Shown here: piece by piece, positions 1-16,914 of the stretch
Layout of the letters: each line of letters begins with the position of its first letter
Position numbering within the stretch: position 1 is the first letter of the stretch
Assembly: GCA_964036275.1 (NCBI GenBank)
Contig: OZ038439.1
Span: 12,133,095-12,197,094, forward strand
Reading direction: 5' to 3'
From: Litoditis marina
Lineage: Eukaryota; Nematoda; Chromadorea; Rhabditida; Rhabditidae
Length of the DNA: 64,000 nucleotides
Position numbers and translations under genes: made by a program
The notes under the pieces: generated by a model
What the model was told of the DNA's origin: nothing
Database searches by the model: none
The model's input: only the letters and a program-made list of their open reading frames with translations

Positions 1-68
1 AAGGTAGAAAACGGGGTAAAACTGCAGGAAACATTAAGGGAGGTTACATCAGGAGTCAGAGATAGAGA

Positions 69-87
69 TGGGGGGGGGGGGGGGGTA
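69..87 (+). repeat. G18-type homopolymer tract
   Basis: An unbroken run of about 17-18 G in the last mdt-17 intron or 3' region; similar C runs occur near 10111, 14596 and 36477. Such tracts are common in nematode genomes and can form quadruplexes. Confidence 0.8.
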
Positions 88-230
88 ACGTTTTAAAATT
101 ATGGGTGGAGGTGGAGGGTGTATGGATGAAAAAGGTGCTGTTCAAGTTACGAATTGCAATTAGTTCGAACTAAAATAACTAGGTTTGAAGTTCCTAGAAT
201 TAGATTCGAGAAACTTCAATGAAAACTAAC

Positions 231-3200
231 TCGTTAACCAAAAACTCCTTTCCGCAGATAACGATTCTGTGAAAGAGAATTTTGAAAAAAAATCAGGTCG
301 CTAAAACGATCAAATTCTAAGCATAAGAATAAGATGTATTGTTTATAGCAAAAAACCTACAACTTTTTGGCAGGAACTGAATTATGCAATTAGAAAGACA
401 ACTTTTCACTAAATCGGGTGTATTATAAACTCACTTTCCAACAATGTAGTCGAAATTCCTATTGGTCATGATGATCATCAATTGACTGTTGATCGGAGTG
501 CAACGGAGAAATCGCCAGTGAACCTGGAAAAAAACGAAGCTCAAAAAATAATGTACGTGTTTCAGGTTACCTTCTGGTTACCGGTTACCAACCTAGTAAT
601 CGCAAAAAGTCACCATACAGCCGTTTAATACCGAAATAATCCTAAAAAAAACTAATATTATTCTAGAGCTAGACTACAAACTACAAAGATCAAATCCAAA
701 TCGGTGTCACCTGTGGATCGGGATCAGCCAATACAAACTCCTTCAATGTTTCGACAACCATTTTGACCAGCGAATAGTGACTGGACACCTGCAGCAACTT
801 TTCCAACATGTACTCCGGCTTGAAGGCGCGAGATTCGATCTGGAATGAACATAATAATACAACATATATTTCAACAAAACAAAATATAGCTATTCAATTA
901 CTAAATGGCAAACCACAGTAAGGTGTGACTATTTATCCAGAAGGAACCCGTTTTCTGATTTAAATGCGGGAAACTTTATAAGTTAGCATCGGAATAACGC
1001 ATTCTACCGATTTGAGCGAGAAGGAAGCGTTCATTGAATCTTCTTGCCAATTCCGACAACTTTACTGGAGTACTTGCAGTTGCAGAACTATTTGCGTTCT
1101 ACGCTAAAGCACACGAAAAAGACAAATTTACGTGATACAGAAGGTTGTCGGAAACAATACCAACCAATACTGTTTCTCTAAGTCTGTAGTTTGTAGTTAA
1201 AGAGAAGATACACCTTATCACTCTCAACTACAAGCTACAAAAATACTTTAAACATAAACTAACCTCATGTTGTGTGAAGGCCTTCGGGCCACGTGCATCT
1301 AATGCTTCGGATAGGTTACTCACGGGTAGGGAGACGAATAGCTGAAATTATCTTGAAATTCTAAATCCGCAATAAAAATACGATAAATCTGAAAGTATGG
1401 TCCGCGGAGCATAGCTCGCGTTCCAACAATAAACTGTTTTGATTCGAAACCATGGCAGGGGGAAAACTTTTTTTGGTTGATTGGATATGGTAAAAATAAA
1501 AAGGGAGAAAAACTTTTCCGTTTGATTGAAACATCAAACTTTTGAACCCATATAGCACAGATGTAAACTGAGCCAACTATACCCTCACACCAGCTGGTAA
1601 ACTTATTTATAGACTTGAGCTGTCGCAAAGTTCTATAGGGCATACGATAGCTGTCCATGATTCTCCCTCCTCTGTTATCTGAAGTTTGAGCCCGGCAGGG
1701 TATTTCAGTCATAACTATCGATCTCTGCTGTTCACGAGTCCACGTAGATCAAACTACATCCTAGATAGGATCCCCTCTTTACCTGTGGTCGGATCCACCT
1801 GGTACACTCCCGTGCGACCATAATCTGTCTTAGGGATCGATTCAGATACGAATCACCGTCAGCCATCAGAACTCCATCCTAAGCGCGAGAAATTAAAAAC
1901 AGAAGATAAAGTAAAAACACCCTAGCCAGAATGTACACAGAGAAAGTGATTTCACAAGCAAATCCATGTCCTCTTCTATAACAGAAAAGTGCTATTGTTT
2001 TTCGAAATATGTGAAAATCCAGAATCGATTAGATTCAACAAAATTACTGTTGACTCATACTCTCTGATATAAAAACAAATCGCGTGGTGTGACCATCCCT
2101 CGAGAAACCCCCATTTTCCACTTTAAAAACCTTGGATCTTTTTTATTTGGGACAAAAACCAACTTTAATAGGTTGCACAGAGAAGGAGTTCATTACATTT
2201 TCTGACATCATCACATGAAACGTGATACTTTTAGTTTAAATAACTAATTATTTTTAAATAACAATGAAAAACCGAACCCTGAACGGATGATACTTCAGCT
2301 CGACCCTCAGCAGCCATCCATCGTATAGGGAAACCAGGAGAACTCCGTCACGAATAGTCGAGAGACGGGATCTCATTTGAACCGCCTCCGTACACAGCTG
2401 AAAATAAAACCATCTCAATTCATCATTACTGATAAGCTCTAGTGAACAACTGAAAATTCACTGAACTTTGAATTACAAATACCTGAGGTTTCGGAAACAG
2501 CGTTTGGTCTTCTTTTGGCTGAATTCGCTGAATTGTCAGGTTCTTCACTAGATTCACATACACACATCAGTAACTATTTAACGATAAGGACCCTGTTTTA
2601 TTTTGAAATAAGTCGAAATTAATGTTTTTGCACTAAACACAGGAAAGTCGGCGAAAAATTTTGGCGAAAAATGAGCTCGTTTTTTGATAACTTCATCTCG
2701 TATAATCCGTTTCCTGAACATCCCCGAATACCGACTTCACTATTTATTATTTATTTGAAAAATGAATTTCGAAACCAAAACCATACGGCCTCGAAAGTGT
2801 CGCGACAAATGAGCGTCTCCTGTGCCCATTTGAGCGCATTGTCCCAGTGAATGTTCTCCGTTTTCTTGATGTCCATCCGCATGAACTCGAATTGGGCGTC
2901 GTCCAGACTGGCGAACATGTTCTTTGTAGTTTGGTCATCTGGAATGACAGAAATAATTGGAAAACAATCTTAACACTAAATCAGATACATGCACCGGCCA
3001 GGTTATCCGAATAGTCAGAAAAATTCGAAAAACGGGCTAGCCGAAAAGATGAGAATAAGTCTACTTTTAAAAAAACCTAAACTTTCGCGTGTTTACATTC
3101 AAAAACGGATTAGTTTTTCTCGCTAAGTCAGACCCTACTGGTGTATGATAATATACTTATACAGTTCGATAAAACATCGAGATCGAAATAACATATCGAC

Positions 3201-6200
3201 TAGTTCTTTGTAGTTTGTTCTTCTGAAATACTGAAATGGGGAAAATCATAGTACACATTTCGAACATCATCATGAATACTCAGCATTTCTCAATAAATAA
3301 GGACGATTATGTGGACCAATCCCGTGACATCGGTCCCTTAAACTGCAATTGAACAACGTATTGCGGTTTAAAGGACTGAAGCGTTGCGATTGGACCACAA
3401 AATGGTCCTTCTTTAAGTGCAGGACTTCTAAGTGAAAGGGGAATTATACTGTTCAACGATTACGGTTTGGTAGACAATTTAATATCCGTAAAGTATGACT
3501 TGGGGAGCTCTAGAAATAGTTTTATTCTCATCGATCGGAGTACTTGAGAAATCCTCCGAAACACAAACAATTCAACTCGTTCAATTCAATTCAGTTCAAT
3601 TCAGTTCGACTCACCTTTCACCATAGAAACGGAAATTGTGGCTCGTCGCGTCAAATCACGCGGTACCGAGACCTGCAACGAAAACACAGTAGAAACTTCC
3701 ACAAAACAAGGTAATGCCAGTTTAGGTACACAACGCAAAACTTCAACCGACAACAAAATTTGAAACCCTCAACTCGATAATCACATTATGAAACTCACTA
3801 ATCTCCACTGATACTTGTCATAAACCCCAGCCAAACTTTTGTGATCTCGTTATTTCTCCGTGTACTGCTAGAATCCCAGGAGCAATAACGTAATCAAAAT
3901 ATACGTCAATACGCCCTAACGTGTTTTTGTGTTTCTGAACTTTGACCTACCTGTAATACGGACTGAATAATCTTCTCCGAGGAGGAAACCTGGTCGGTTG
4001 GACGAACACTTGACAAGTCTGCCTCGTAGAAAAATCCCGGCTTCGACCGCCGACTTATGTCGAACAACTCCCGTGGGTTGTACTTGGAACCAACTGGAAC
4101 ATAATCAAAAAATATGTAAAATAGTCCCCTACCGGGCTCGGAAATGTGAGCATGTGTAAGCGAAAAGTACGATATAATCGCATTTTTGTCTTGAATGATG
4201 CCCTTTACCTTTAATCAAAGCGATAACTTTTACCAAACAGAAACTTTTCTTACGTTGGCGATATCATCGGCTTTTCACCATTTCCATCAGAAAAATTGGC
4301 AGAACATCCATTTTGAATTCCCTACTCTCCGCCAGTTGGTCGCATTAGGTAGTATGAAATCACTGTGAAAAAGTTTGGTTCACAACTCACAAATATGGTA
4401 TCCTAAATCTCCATAGATATGATCGCCAGTTTTCCGAATTCGCCAATATTCTCGCATCTTTTTCAACTCCCTGAAACACGACCGATGAAGCTCTTAATTA
4501 GACCGAACACCAACTTCACAGGTTACTAAAAACTAAAAACAGAAGAAATTAACGAAAAAAAAATGTTCGAAATGATGTCTTCAGAAATCAGAAAACGTTA
4601 CAAACTTCACCGGTTCATTCAATAGTTCAACTGTAAAATACTATAAATACTACTCGATCGCTTTCAAAGCATCAAATGACCATGTAACTCACATGAAGAA
4701 TTGTCCCTTTTCCTTTGCTTCCATTGCATCCAATCCGCCGTGCGAGAGGCGTTCAATTGTTCGATCCAGCACAGAGGTGGCTTCAGATAAGGCCTTGAAG
4801 TCACGAGATTATAAGAAAACAGAATAGAAAAAAACCACTTTCATACTATGGTAAATTGGCTCAATTGCCAGAGAAATTTTAAAAAAGCGTTTTCCGAAGA
4901 ACATGGTATTTTCCGTCTGAAAATATCATATTTGAGGTTTAATTCAAGTCTATGAGCAAACGATCCAACTGTATTCCAGCACAGAGCACGTGATCCACTT
5001 ATTACGTCACGTGACTAACCACGTGGTAATATTTTGATAGCAACTGATACAGTTATACTTCGTACATTGAATCACCTTTCGTTTCCACAGCCATTGGAGC
5101 GCCTTGTTACTAGTGACGTTTTCAGCCTGAAACGTTTCAAATAAGAAAACTTAATACAACGAACAAATGTTTTTACGATTTGTTTTACCACTAAGACCTT
5201 TCTCATCATGTAAGTATATCAAAACTACTCCGGTAACAAAATAGTATGAATAGCAGCGAAAGAGATGCTTAAGTTATTAGAAATCATCAATTCCCAGTTG
5301 AGAAGAACGTGATGACGAGTTTCTTGTATAAAATCAAAAGTTCCAAATACATAGCCCCTGCAAGACAAAGAAAGGAGAACAACTGAATTTAGGATTTAGC
5401 TTCAAATTCGCCAAAATTGCCTCATTTTAAATCGAACTAACAATAATTTGTTGTTGCTGAGGTCCCGTTTCTGCGTGCAATGGATCCAAAATCGTCAACG
5501 CTTCCATGTAATTCGTCTTCTGTAGAATGACCAGATTATCGAGCAGAACATTCAGTTGCTGTAGAGATTCACTGAAAACAGATGCTTAGTACAAAGCGCC
5601 CTGGCAGTAACATCAGTAATTTCTAGGATACCGAATAACACGCGAGATTGTTCGAAAAAGCCTATACGGAGTTCCAAACTTTTCACTTCAAACACTCACA
5701 CCGATACTGCCGTACCTGAATGACCTTGCCTCGTGAAATTCGGATGGGCTTATCGGTATAGGATTTCAAACACAGTGTTTTAACGAATTGGTCACATATG
5801 AACTGTGTTTACAGATACTCAGTTTTGCAATATAACTATCACGTCATGGATCACCATTATGTAACATATGATGTGACGAACACAGCTTGAACTTCGAACA
5901 CAGGTTCGATACCCCGGTTATCTGCCCGGGGGATCCTTAACTTTCCTAACTGAGCTAGAGAGAATCGATCACTTTTCCAGTAATTCTAAATGAGTGACAA
6001 AAATAATACCTAGCACCTAGAGCAGACTTTTCGATATTTCTGCAATTCTGTGGAGGGAATGCTTAACTGTTCAAACTTTCAAACCATTACTACCCCCCAT
6101 CCATAAACTTGAAACCATATCAACTAACTGTAGGTTCTTGGCCACTCCGTGCCAGGGCCCTGCATCAGGTACAACGAGCTCCTCTGCGGCAGGCTCAGTC

Positions 6201-7295
6201 TTCGGTCTTTCGTCCTGAAATGGAGCAAAGTGAGAATGAGCCAACAATCATAGCTAGTGAAAATTGCCTGAATGCCATAATTATGTGGAAAAAAAACAGG
6301 CTCTCTTTTCGCTAATATCCAAACTATATGTCTATTTTAACGCAAAATCATAAAGTTCCACGTATGCAACCAAAATCACTATACTTGCAACCCGGTTACA
6401 TGTGTAATTGTCAGTTGAAACACACCCTCTTAATGTCGCTGACTCATACACATACTACCGCCCAAAAGCGAATCGACGTGGGAGAATAAATAAAAATGTA
6501 AGCAAATATCGTCGTGCCTGGCGCGGATCGTACCGCCACTACCTAAACTTCGCGTTAATCGTAACATAGTTCATTTGCGCTCTGAACCTCAGCCCTCTCT
6601 CGTTCAAACCCCAATAAACAAACACATAAACAACTACCTCCTGACCCTCTTCGAGTTCGTCCTGCCCCTCCTCGACGAGACTGGGATTATCGTAGACGGC
6701 ATCCGAGCCGACCACAGTCTTCCAATCTACTTGTCTCGCCAGTTTACCCACATGGTCGGAAAACGATTCCGGCCTAAAACATGGTGAAATCTAGATCTAA
6801 CCGGGCTTTTGGTAACCTCTTTTTCAGGTTACCTCAATAGGTAGATATAGAATTGACATTTTTGATTCGGATAGTCACTACTCTCGAAGAAGTAGCAATA
6901 GATTCACGTTTGATCTTCACAAATAGGAGAACTTAGCCAATTACAAAACTCTTTCCACATATATAACGTCTGTACGTTTTACATTCCACTGAAGACTGGG
7001 AACAAAAAAAAATTTCACGTCACTTGCATGAACTTTGGAGCTTAGTTTCCGCTGAAGTACCGATAAAAAAGTAGAGGAAACTGTGAAGTCGAAATGAAAG
7101 CAATTGTGAAATGATTTAAGAAAGAGGAATACGAGGAAAACGGGAACTTCGCACAAGAAACATTACTCACCTGATATAATACTCAACACCATTATTGCCG
7201 ATCTCGTGAATCTTCCACTCATCATACGGCTCTAGTGCAATCCGAGCTCCTTTTCGACTGCTAGAGGAAGCACCAAAGGAGGATGTTGGGAACAT
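231..7295 (-). CDS. mdt-17: Mediator complex subunit 17 (MED17), 3' end off window
   Basis: This is a head-module subunit of the nuclear Mediator complex, which links activators to RNA polymerase II. Sixteen exons join in phase and give at least 536 residues: 7171-7295, 6638-6773, 6129-6214, 5442-5571, 5076-5126, 4693-4793, 4391-4470, 3951-4093, 3615-3672, 2787-2938, 2278-2397, 1783-1878, 1264-1341, 711-839, 435-523 and 231-266. The order matches MED17: an N-terminal segment rich in 'EIGNNGVEYY'-like sequence, an acidic stretch, 'ELKKMREYWRIRK', 'VPRDLTRRATISVSM', 'IHWDNALKWAQETLICRDTF', then 'ARGPKAF'. The start is the only ATG of exon 1. The human protein is about 650 residues, so the last 100 or so are missing; another exon may begin near position 21. 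The introns hold a palindromic MITE (3293-3417) and a tRNA-like stretch (about 5895-5961). The stop codon was not seen. Confidence 0.88.
3293..3417 (-). mobile_element. Palindromic TTAA-type MITE in mdt-17 intron
   Basis: About 125 bp, the reverse-orientation and diverged copy of the 124-bp palindromes at 13200 and 42727. Terminal arms read AAGGACGATTATGTGG and its complement. The left TTAA is degraded, which suggests an older insertion. Confidence 0.75.
5895..5961 (-). other. tRNA-like stretch in mdt-17 intron
   Basis: On the minus strand a box A-like TAGCTCAGTTAGG is followed by a CCCGG/CCGGG stem-loop and a GGTATCGAACC segment. There is no matching acceptor stem, and the T-loop reads normally only on the other strand. 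It could be a decayed tRNA or SINE head, or chance. Confidence 0.22.
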
Positions 7296-7738
7296 CTAAT
7301 AGAACAAATGGTACATGACTTCGAAAGCTGATGGTTCCACATTGTAGAATCTTTCCACAGTCAGTTAAGCTAGTTACATAGAGTCACTCGAGTGGTACAC
7401 AACATTTCTTTCAGTAACACACGGGAAATGTACCGATGGTTCCCATACAGATCAAACAATTAATGACAAACATTTATTCAGTTTGTGCGGAAACAAGTAA
7501 CATTCACAGCTGGCGAACACTGACCGAGCAGGGTGCGCAGGGAGTGATAGGGCTGCAACCCGCATCTAGGTATGTACAACAACTGCAAATAGCGACAACA
7601 ACAACAAAGTACACCGGAGCTAGTTCCAAAAGGATAAATATGAGAGCGTAACAAAGATTTTCTATCAGCAAGAGGTCAGAGAACTACGATGAGTATCAAA
7701 ATGAAAAATAACAAACTGTAAACATGACCAACGAACTC
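7296..7738. other. prmt-1 / mdt-17 intergenic spacer
   Basis: 443 bp lie between the prmt-1 stop and the mdt-17 start, both on the minus strand. No AATAAA was seen on the minus strand after the prmt-1 stop. The mdt-17 ATG is directly preceded by CTATTAG, which could serve as a trans-splice acceptor. This layout is compatible with a two-gene operon. Confidence 0.45.
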
Positions 7739-12116
<4,378 letters not shown>

Positions 12117-12484
12117 ATGGATCTAGCTCCAATCGCTGAGAACATGGAAGCCAACCCGGTCAGTTTTCTACTAAACAAATGATTAAAGCTTTGGACGATA
12201 ACCATTTAACCAAACCTTATGAACAAAATCATCAGACTTCTACGCCTATTAGGGTTTTCACTTTTATCAGGTTTTGACCAGAATGAAGTAGAGCTTAAAG
12301 CTTTCATACCTATGAAAGTGAGGCAGAAGTTTATCCCAATGAGAGTGAAATATTTGGTTGTCGTGAACGAGTAAGTAATCTGTTCAACCAAATATTTCCG
12401 TTCATTTTATTCTGTTTGCAGGAAATCACCTCATTTCCTCTCCAGAGACTGTCTCCACATCTCATCGACCAAGTCTTGGAGAAG
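12117..12484 (+). CDS. Possible F-box-type gene start (two exons only)
   Basis: The ATG at 12117 opens a 14-codon exon ending at 12158 before GTCAGT. A second exon, 12422-12484, follows TTTGCAG and ends before GTATGT. Joined in phase 0, the second exon gives 'FPLQRLSPHLIDQVLEK', which resembles the start of a nematode F-box. An alternative exon with another frame exists near 12258-12370. No downstream exons were found in the repeat-rich DNA to 17 kb, so this may be a fragment or pseudogene. The F-box reading is an inference from a short motif. Confidence 0.25.
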
Positions 12485-13199
12485 GTATGTTTTAGAGGGT
12501 TTGAATTTCACTTATCAATTGCAATTCCTTCTCATGTATGTTGGTTTGTACCTTGATTACCTTGTTCATCAACGAAATTATGACCGTATGATAATATGAA
12601 AGTTGTAAAGAGAGCACATACGGGAGACCCGCGTTCCGGCCGCTGAATCGCGCGAGCAATCGTGAAATCAATTATAGCTCACCGGGTGCTAATTAAAAGT
12701 TCAAACCGGATGTTGCGGACGGTCAGCGAGCCCGACCAGTGATAGAACATAAACACAAATTTCAACCTTGACCGATTTTCCTAATTTTTTCACACAACAT
12801 GTATTCAATAGATATCTAGCGCTCTCTTTTTTTAAATTTTGAAAAAAATGTTTTATTTGAAGACTTTTGTGGTTTGAAAGACAAAAATGGGTGCGCAATG
12901 GCCAAACCAAACACAACTCACACGCAGCGCTTCGCGCTGCACCGATTACAAACGGCGTGGCAAGTATGCGATTTGAGAGAACTTTTTGGAGTAGCTTCTT
13001 GACAATTGAACTGTATATCTCATAAGTTAACTTGCTTTTGCTTTTTATTGAGTTTTGATGTCGTCATGTAAAATAACAATGATTGTCAACTACATGCTAC
13101 TTAACTTTAGATGTTTTCATTACTACATGAAATCTTCGTTATATTCGTATGATTATTCATCGACTAGACGCCCTCGGCGCCTAGCAGTTGTGAATTTCA
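12485..13199. other. Gene-free stretch
   Basis: AT-rich DNA with short hairpins such as GCAGCGCTTCGCGCTGC near 12935 and CTAGACGCC..GGCGCCTAG near 13165. No supported gene. Confidence 0.5.
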
Positions 13200-13323
13200 T
13201 TAAAGAAGGACGATTATGTGGTCCAATCGCAACGCTTCAGTCCTTTAAACCGCAATATATTTTTCAATTGCAGTTTAAAGGACCGATGTAACGGGATTGG
13301 TCCACATAATCGTCCTTCTTTAA
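13200..13323 (+). mobile_element. Palindromic TTAA-type MITE
   Basis: 124 bp. The ends read TTAAAGAAGGACGATTATG and its complement, so TTAA sits at both edges. It is almost wholly palindromic and was very probably mobilised by another element's transposase. A same-length copy lies at 42727-42850. Confidence 0.85.
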
Positions 13324-13804
13324 ATACCTGCGAAATTTCATAAAACACCATGCCAAACACGCTTATATTCCGTTCAATATATCAGAAGTCGGGGAAGATG
13401 TATTGTAGCACGGTATGAACGCCAATAGGGAACAGCCCAACGTAAAAAATGGAAAAACCTAAAACCGCTTCGTACAGAATCCGCGTTGCGGTTATTGCGA
13501 ATAGAGCACGATAACAGTAAAAATTTACATCAGTGATATGCAAATCAAGGCTTCTGTACATCGATTCTTGGCTGGCGCGCCAAGACCAGTGATCCATTTG
13601 ATTTGTGCGGGCCAAACTGGCAGCGCGCCAATAGTGATGGTGAGCCAAAAAACCAGGTAAATGAAATCGCGGTTCGTTTGGAAAGCGTTCATACCGTGGT
13701 AGGGCCTGCCAACGTATGTTGTCTTACAAAAATGTTCTCGTAGTGGTGAGGCCTGCCAATGTATGTTGTCCGGGTCTACCGCTGTTCGGACGATAATTGC
13801 TTGG

Positions 13805-14075
13805 TTGTCTCTCTCTGCGCAATCGTCCGAATCGCCTAACCCTTCGTCCGAATCGCCTAACCTCGCGCAAGCAGTCGTCCGAATCGCCCAACCCTCCGTC
13901 CGAATCGCCCAACCCTCCGTCCGAATCGCCCAACCCTCCGTCCGAATCGCCCAACCCTCCGTCCGAATCGCCCAACCCTCCGTCCGAATCGCCCAACCCT
14001 CCGTCCGAATCGCCCAACCCTCCGTCCGAATCGCCCAACCCTCCGTCCGAATCGCCTAACCCTCAGTCCAAGTTA
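13805..14075 (+). repeat. 21-bp minisatellite
   Basis: About 11-12 head-to-tail copies of a 21-base unit whose core is CCGTCCGAATCGCCCAAC, with diverged units at both ends. Because 21 is divisible by three and the unit lacks stops, several frames on both strands stay open; the SESPNPP-type translations are not genes. Related sequence in inverted orientation lies at 15215-15345. Confidence 0.92.
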
Positions 14076-14275
14076 AGTAACTACATATAGTAGAGTTACC
14101 AAATCATACTTGAAATCGAAAACAATAAAAGGTTTAATTTGAATGAAGTTCATTGGCTAGGAGTAAAGTACAAAGTTTATAGTACAAGGTAACACAACAA
14201 CACTACTGCACACTCAATAACGAATAACAATCAAAACAATAGCAACAAACAAATTATTTACTCATATACACATTA

Positions 14276-14443
14276 CTACTTCTTCTTGTGCGACTTGTGG
14301 AATGCTGCGACATGTTGAGGAGGTACTGTCATCTCATCGGCTGTTGGAGAAGCTGATGCGAACTTGACAGCAAAAGCTTCCATCTTGTCCTTGACTGCAG
14401 CTCGCCTCGCCAAGCCGAAATTGTTCACTTTTGGAGCGGCTCT
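14276..14443 (-). CDS. Orphan terminal exon, 55 residues, lysine-rich end
   Basis: On the minus strand GTTTTTAG precedes an open exon of 55 codons and TAG. It is rich in Ala and Lys and ends 'FHKSHKKK'. It has a coding look (balanced codons, no low complexity), but I found no upstream exon and do not recognise the family. It lies between two inverted, related repeats (13.7 kb and 15.3 kb), so it may be captured or transposon-borne. A C18 tract lies upstream of it at about 14596. Confidence 0.3.
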   Translation of the reverse strand, partial: RAAPKVNNFGLARRAAVKDKMEAFAVKFASASPTADEMTVPPQHVAAFHKSHKKK

Positions 14444-15200
14444 CTAAAAACAAATATCACAAGTAAGATACATGAATCGAGACACACAGCGAAATATCCA
14501 CCTAGCTGCCACAAGCAAAGTACAATGGCGCAGAAGGCGTGATGGTAAGAGAATTTGAAGCAGGATAAGCCTGATTGAGATTTGAAGTAGAAGGACCCCC
14601 CCCCCCCCCCCCAGTGTTAGAGAAACAACTAGAAGGATCATCTAAGGAAAGCTAAACTACATCTGTATTCGTAGATCCCCCGTTCTGAAGAGTACAGATA
14701 TGGGAACCGGCGTGGGAGAGGGAGGATCCACGGTTGGAATGATTAGTTTATCTCAATATTGCGTTTTGTCACCTAACTCTCACTAACTACTCGTTACGAT
14801 ACGGTTACAACATAAATGGAATACAATGGTTTGGTGTCGCCAGGATAACAGGTAATTAGTCCCGAACTAAACTACAATTAGCAAATGCAAATGTATGGGG
14901 TCAAACAAGACAATTTGAACGAAATATATCAGGAAAACAAAGAAAACATGTACTAAACAATATAAAAACGTTGATACTGCTGCCGACGAGAGAAAAAAAG
15001 CTGCTTGAAAGTGATGGCCGAGAAATAGATTGAAAGTGTTTTCACGTATCTGCTACGTGAAAGTGGTTCGTACTTCCCATAGTTTTTACAGAGTATGTAA
15101 GACTTTTGTAGTTGTGTTTGTAATTTGATCCCAGTGGTTCGCGTACAATTTCGGTACCCGCTCTCTATACCAAGTCTTAGTTTTTGGGTTCAGGCTGAGA
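14444..15200. other. Gene-free stretch with long C tract
   Basis: Contains a run of about 18 C near 14596 and AT-rich sequence. No gene or element boundary was identified. Confidence 0.5.
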
Positions 15201-15214
15201 TCGTTGCCACATCA

Positions 15215-15345
15215 GGCCATTCGGACGATTTCTCTGTCGGCGGTAGTTAGGCGATTCGGACGATTCATAAGAGACAACCGATTCGGCGATTTCTCATATT
15301 CCCACGGCCTCTCGAGGCGACCATTGGAAAATTCGTCCGAACAGG
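15215..15345 (-). repeat. Inverted relative of the 21-bp minisatellite
   Basis: The minus strand repeats the arrangement seen at 13.78-13.85 kb: CTGTTCGGACGA, then GGTTGTCTCT, then AATCGTCCGAATCGCCTAAC. The two places may be the ends of one 1.6-kb element whose left end expanded into the minisatellite. Confidence 0.5.
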
Positions 15346-15431
15346 CTATGTCGCCTTTTAAATACAGCATAGGAAATTGGTCGGTACGGCGGAAATAGTG
15401 GTGAAGCCGTGGTAGGGGTCAGTCCGCGACG

Positions 15432-15760
15432 AATCCGTGGCGAATCCGGGGTCAAAATTAGTGCTGCAGCCTCTAATATAAGCAGCTTTTGCTTTCTCTC
15501 ATAACATGCAGGCGTCGTGGCGCAGTGGTAAGCTTACTGCTTGGTAACCGACTGCCCGAGGGTTCAAGTCTCCAGTATTGGAAACAAGCTAGTAGTAAGA
15601 AGGAAGAGTCTTAAGAAGGTAGTCAAGAAAATGCACATAAGTAAACAAAATTCTCAAAAAAAAATAATTTTTAAATTTCTTCAAAATATACTCCGGATTC
15701 GCCACGGATTCCCACATGGTAATACCACGGTATTCGCATGTGGAAATCCGTGGTGAATCC
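15432..15760. mobile_element. Inverted-repeat element enclosing a tRNA-like SINE head
   Basis: TCCGTGGCGAATCCGG near 15436 is answered by CTCCGGATTCGCCACGGA near 15690. An 18-bp hairpin CCACGGATT...AATCCGTGG follows at 15705-15760. The tRNA-like segment at 15511 lies between the arms. Confidence 0.45.
15511..15577 (+). other. tRNA-derived (SINE-like) box A / box B pair
   Basis: TGGCGCAGTGGT fits the RNA polymerase III box A consensus, and GGTTCAAGTCT about 45 bases later fits box B. The acceptor ends do not pair and no clear anticodon arm is present. It is better read as a SINE head or tRNA pseudogene than a working tRNA. Confidence 0.5.
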
Positions 15761-15784
15761 GTGGGGGATCCGGGGTACATCCGG

Positions 15785-16910
15785 GGTAAAAAATTTCCCT
15801 GTGAGTTACAGCTTACAAGTTCAATATACTGAGTTAATCTGCATAATCGAGTTTAGTGTTCGGTATTTTATGAGTTTAAAGCACTACGTTGAGATCAAAT
15901 ATCAAATCATGAAACAATAAGTGTAAAAATGAATCATTTTCTATAATCTATAATGTAATCTTGACCAATTTTTTTTCTGTAGCCGAACGCTTAAGTTTTT
16001 TTAATCATAATGTTTTCAATTAATAATTCGAAAATTCTTCAACCAAAAAATACCTATTACATTAAGTTCATGGATACGACTATAGGTGACCGTTGTAATT
16101 AGGATTAGGCGCACGGCTGCCCGTCTGCTTGACCAATTAGTGCACGTTGCCCGCCCGGTCAACACCCCGAGGTCTTGCTGACCATCTGCCCAGGGGTGAC
16201 CAAAAACTTGACGGACCCCTCCCTAAAAATTGAAATTCGCCGAAAAGTATGAAATTATTTTCACAATTGCGAAAAAATTTCACCCAAATTGGCAAAAAAC
16301 CGTATTTTGTAAAAAAAAAATTGACCTTGGCGGGGTACACATTTCAAGCATAGATGCTTTCGAGTGCATTCTCAAGGGAGATGCGCTCCATCCACGAATT
16401 TTCGATAGAGCCACCATAAAAAGCAATTAGTGGCGAGCGAGCCAAAAATCTGTGGATCCAGCCGCACTTTTCTGGATAACTGGGTCACCACTCTCAAATG
16501 ACAGAGAAAGCGTGGATGGAGCATATTATCACAAGGTTTTAGCAGCTGATACTTGGTGATAGTACTTGTTTTCCCAATCAACTATTTTGTCGAATTTAGT
16601 TTGTCGTTTAGAAAGGCTTAGGCTTAGGTTAGTCATGGTTCCTAGAGTAGCTGGTTGCACCTTAGGGTACTGGCTCGTTTCACTTCAGGTAACTGGCTCG
16701 TTCATGTGTAGAAACTATCAGTATATGTTTCTCCTGTTTTTGTTCATAACTCATATTTCTAACTTGTATTACCAAGATCAGAAAGTGAGTCGAAGACAAT
16801 ATCAAACCGTTACAAAGTATTTTCAACTCTCAACTATTATATCAAAACACACTATCTTCTCAATTTTTTGTCTTCCACACTTTATATAAGAATATACATA
16901 AGTTTTAAAG
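15785..16910. other. Gene-free stretch
   Basis: AT-rich. Copies of CTCCATCCAC in opposite orientations occur near 16385 and 16512. No gene supported. Confidence 0.5.
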
Positions 16911-16914
16911 GTAG

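Noticed and set aside
1320..1712. 130-codon minus-strand ORF
   Set aside because: It only overlaps mdt-17 exon 13 in another frame and runs through an intron.
13724..14090. Ser/Pro-rich or Gly/Asp-rich repeat protein
   Set aside because: The 21-bp minisatellite has no stop in several frames on both strands; no initiator context or splice partners.
15511..15577. Functional tRNA gene
   Set aside because: Acceptor ends do not pair and no anticodon arm of proper length can be drawn.
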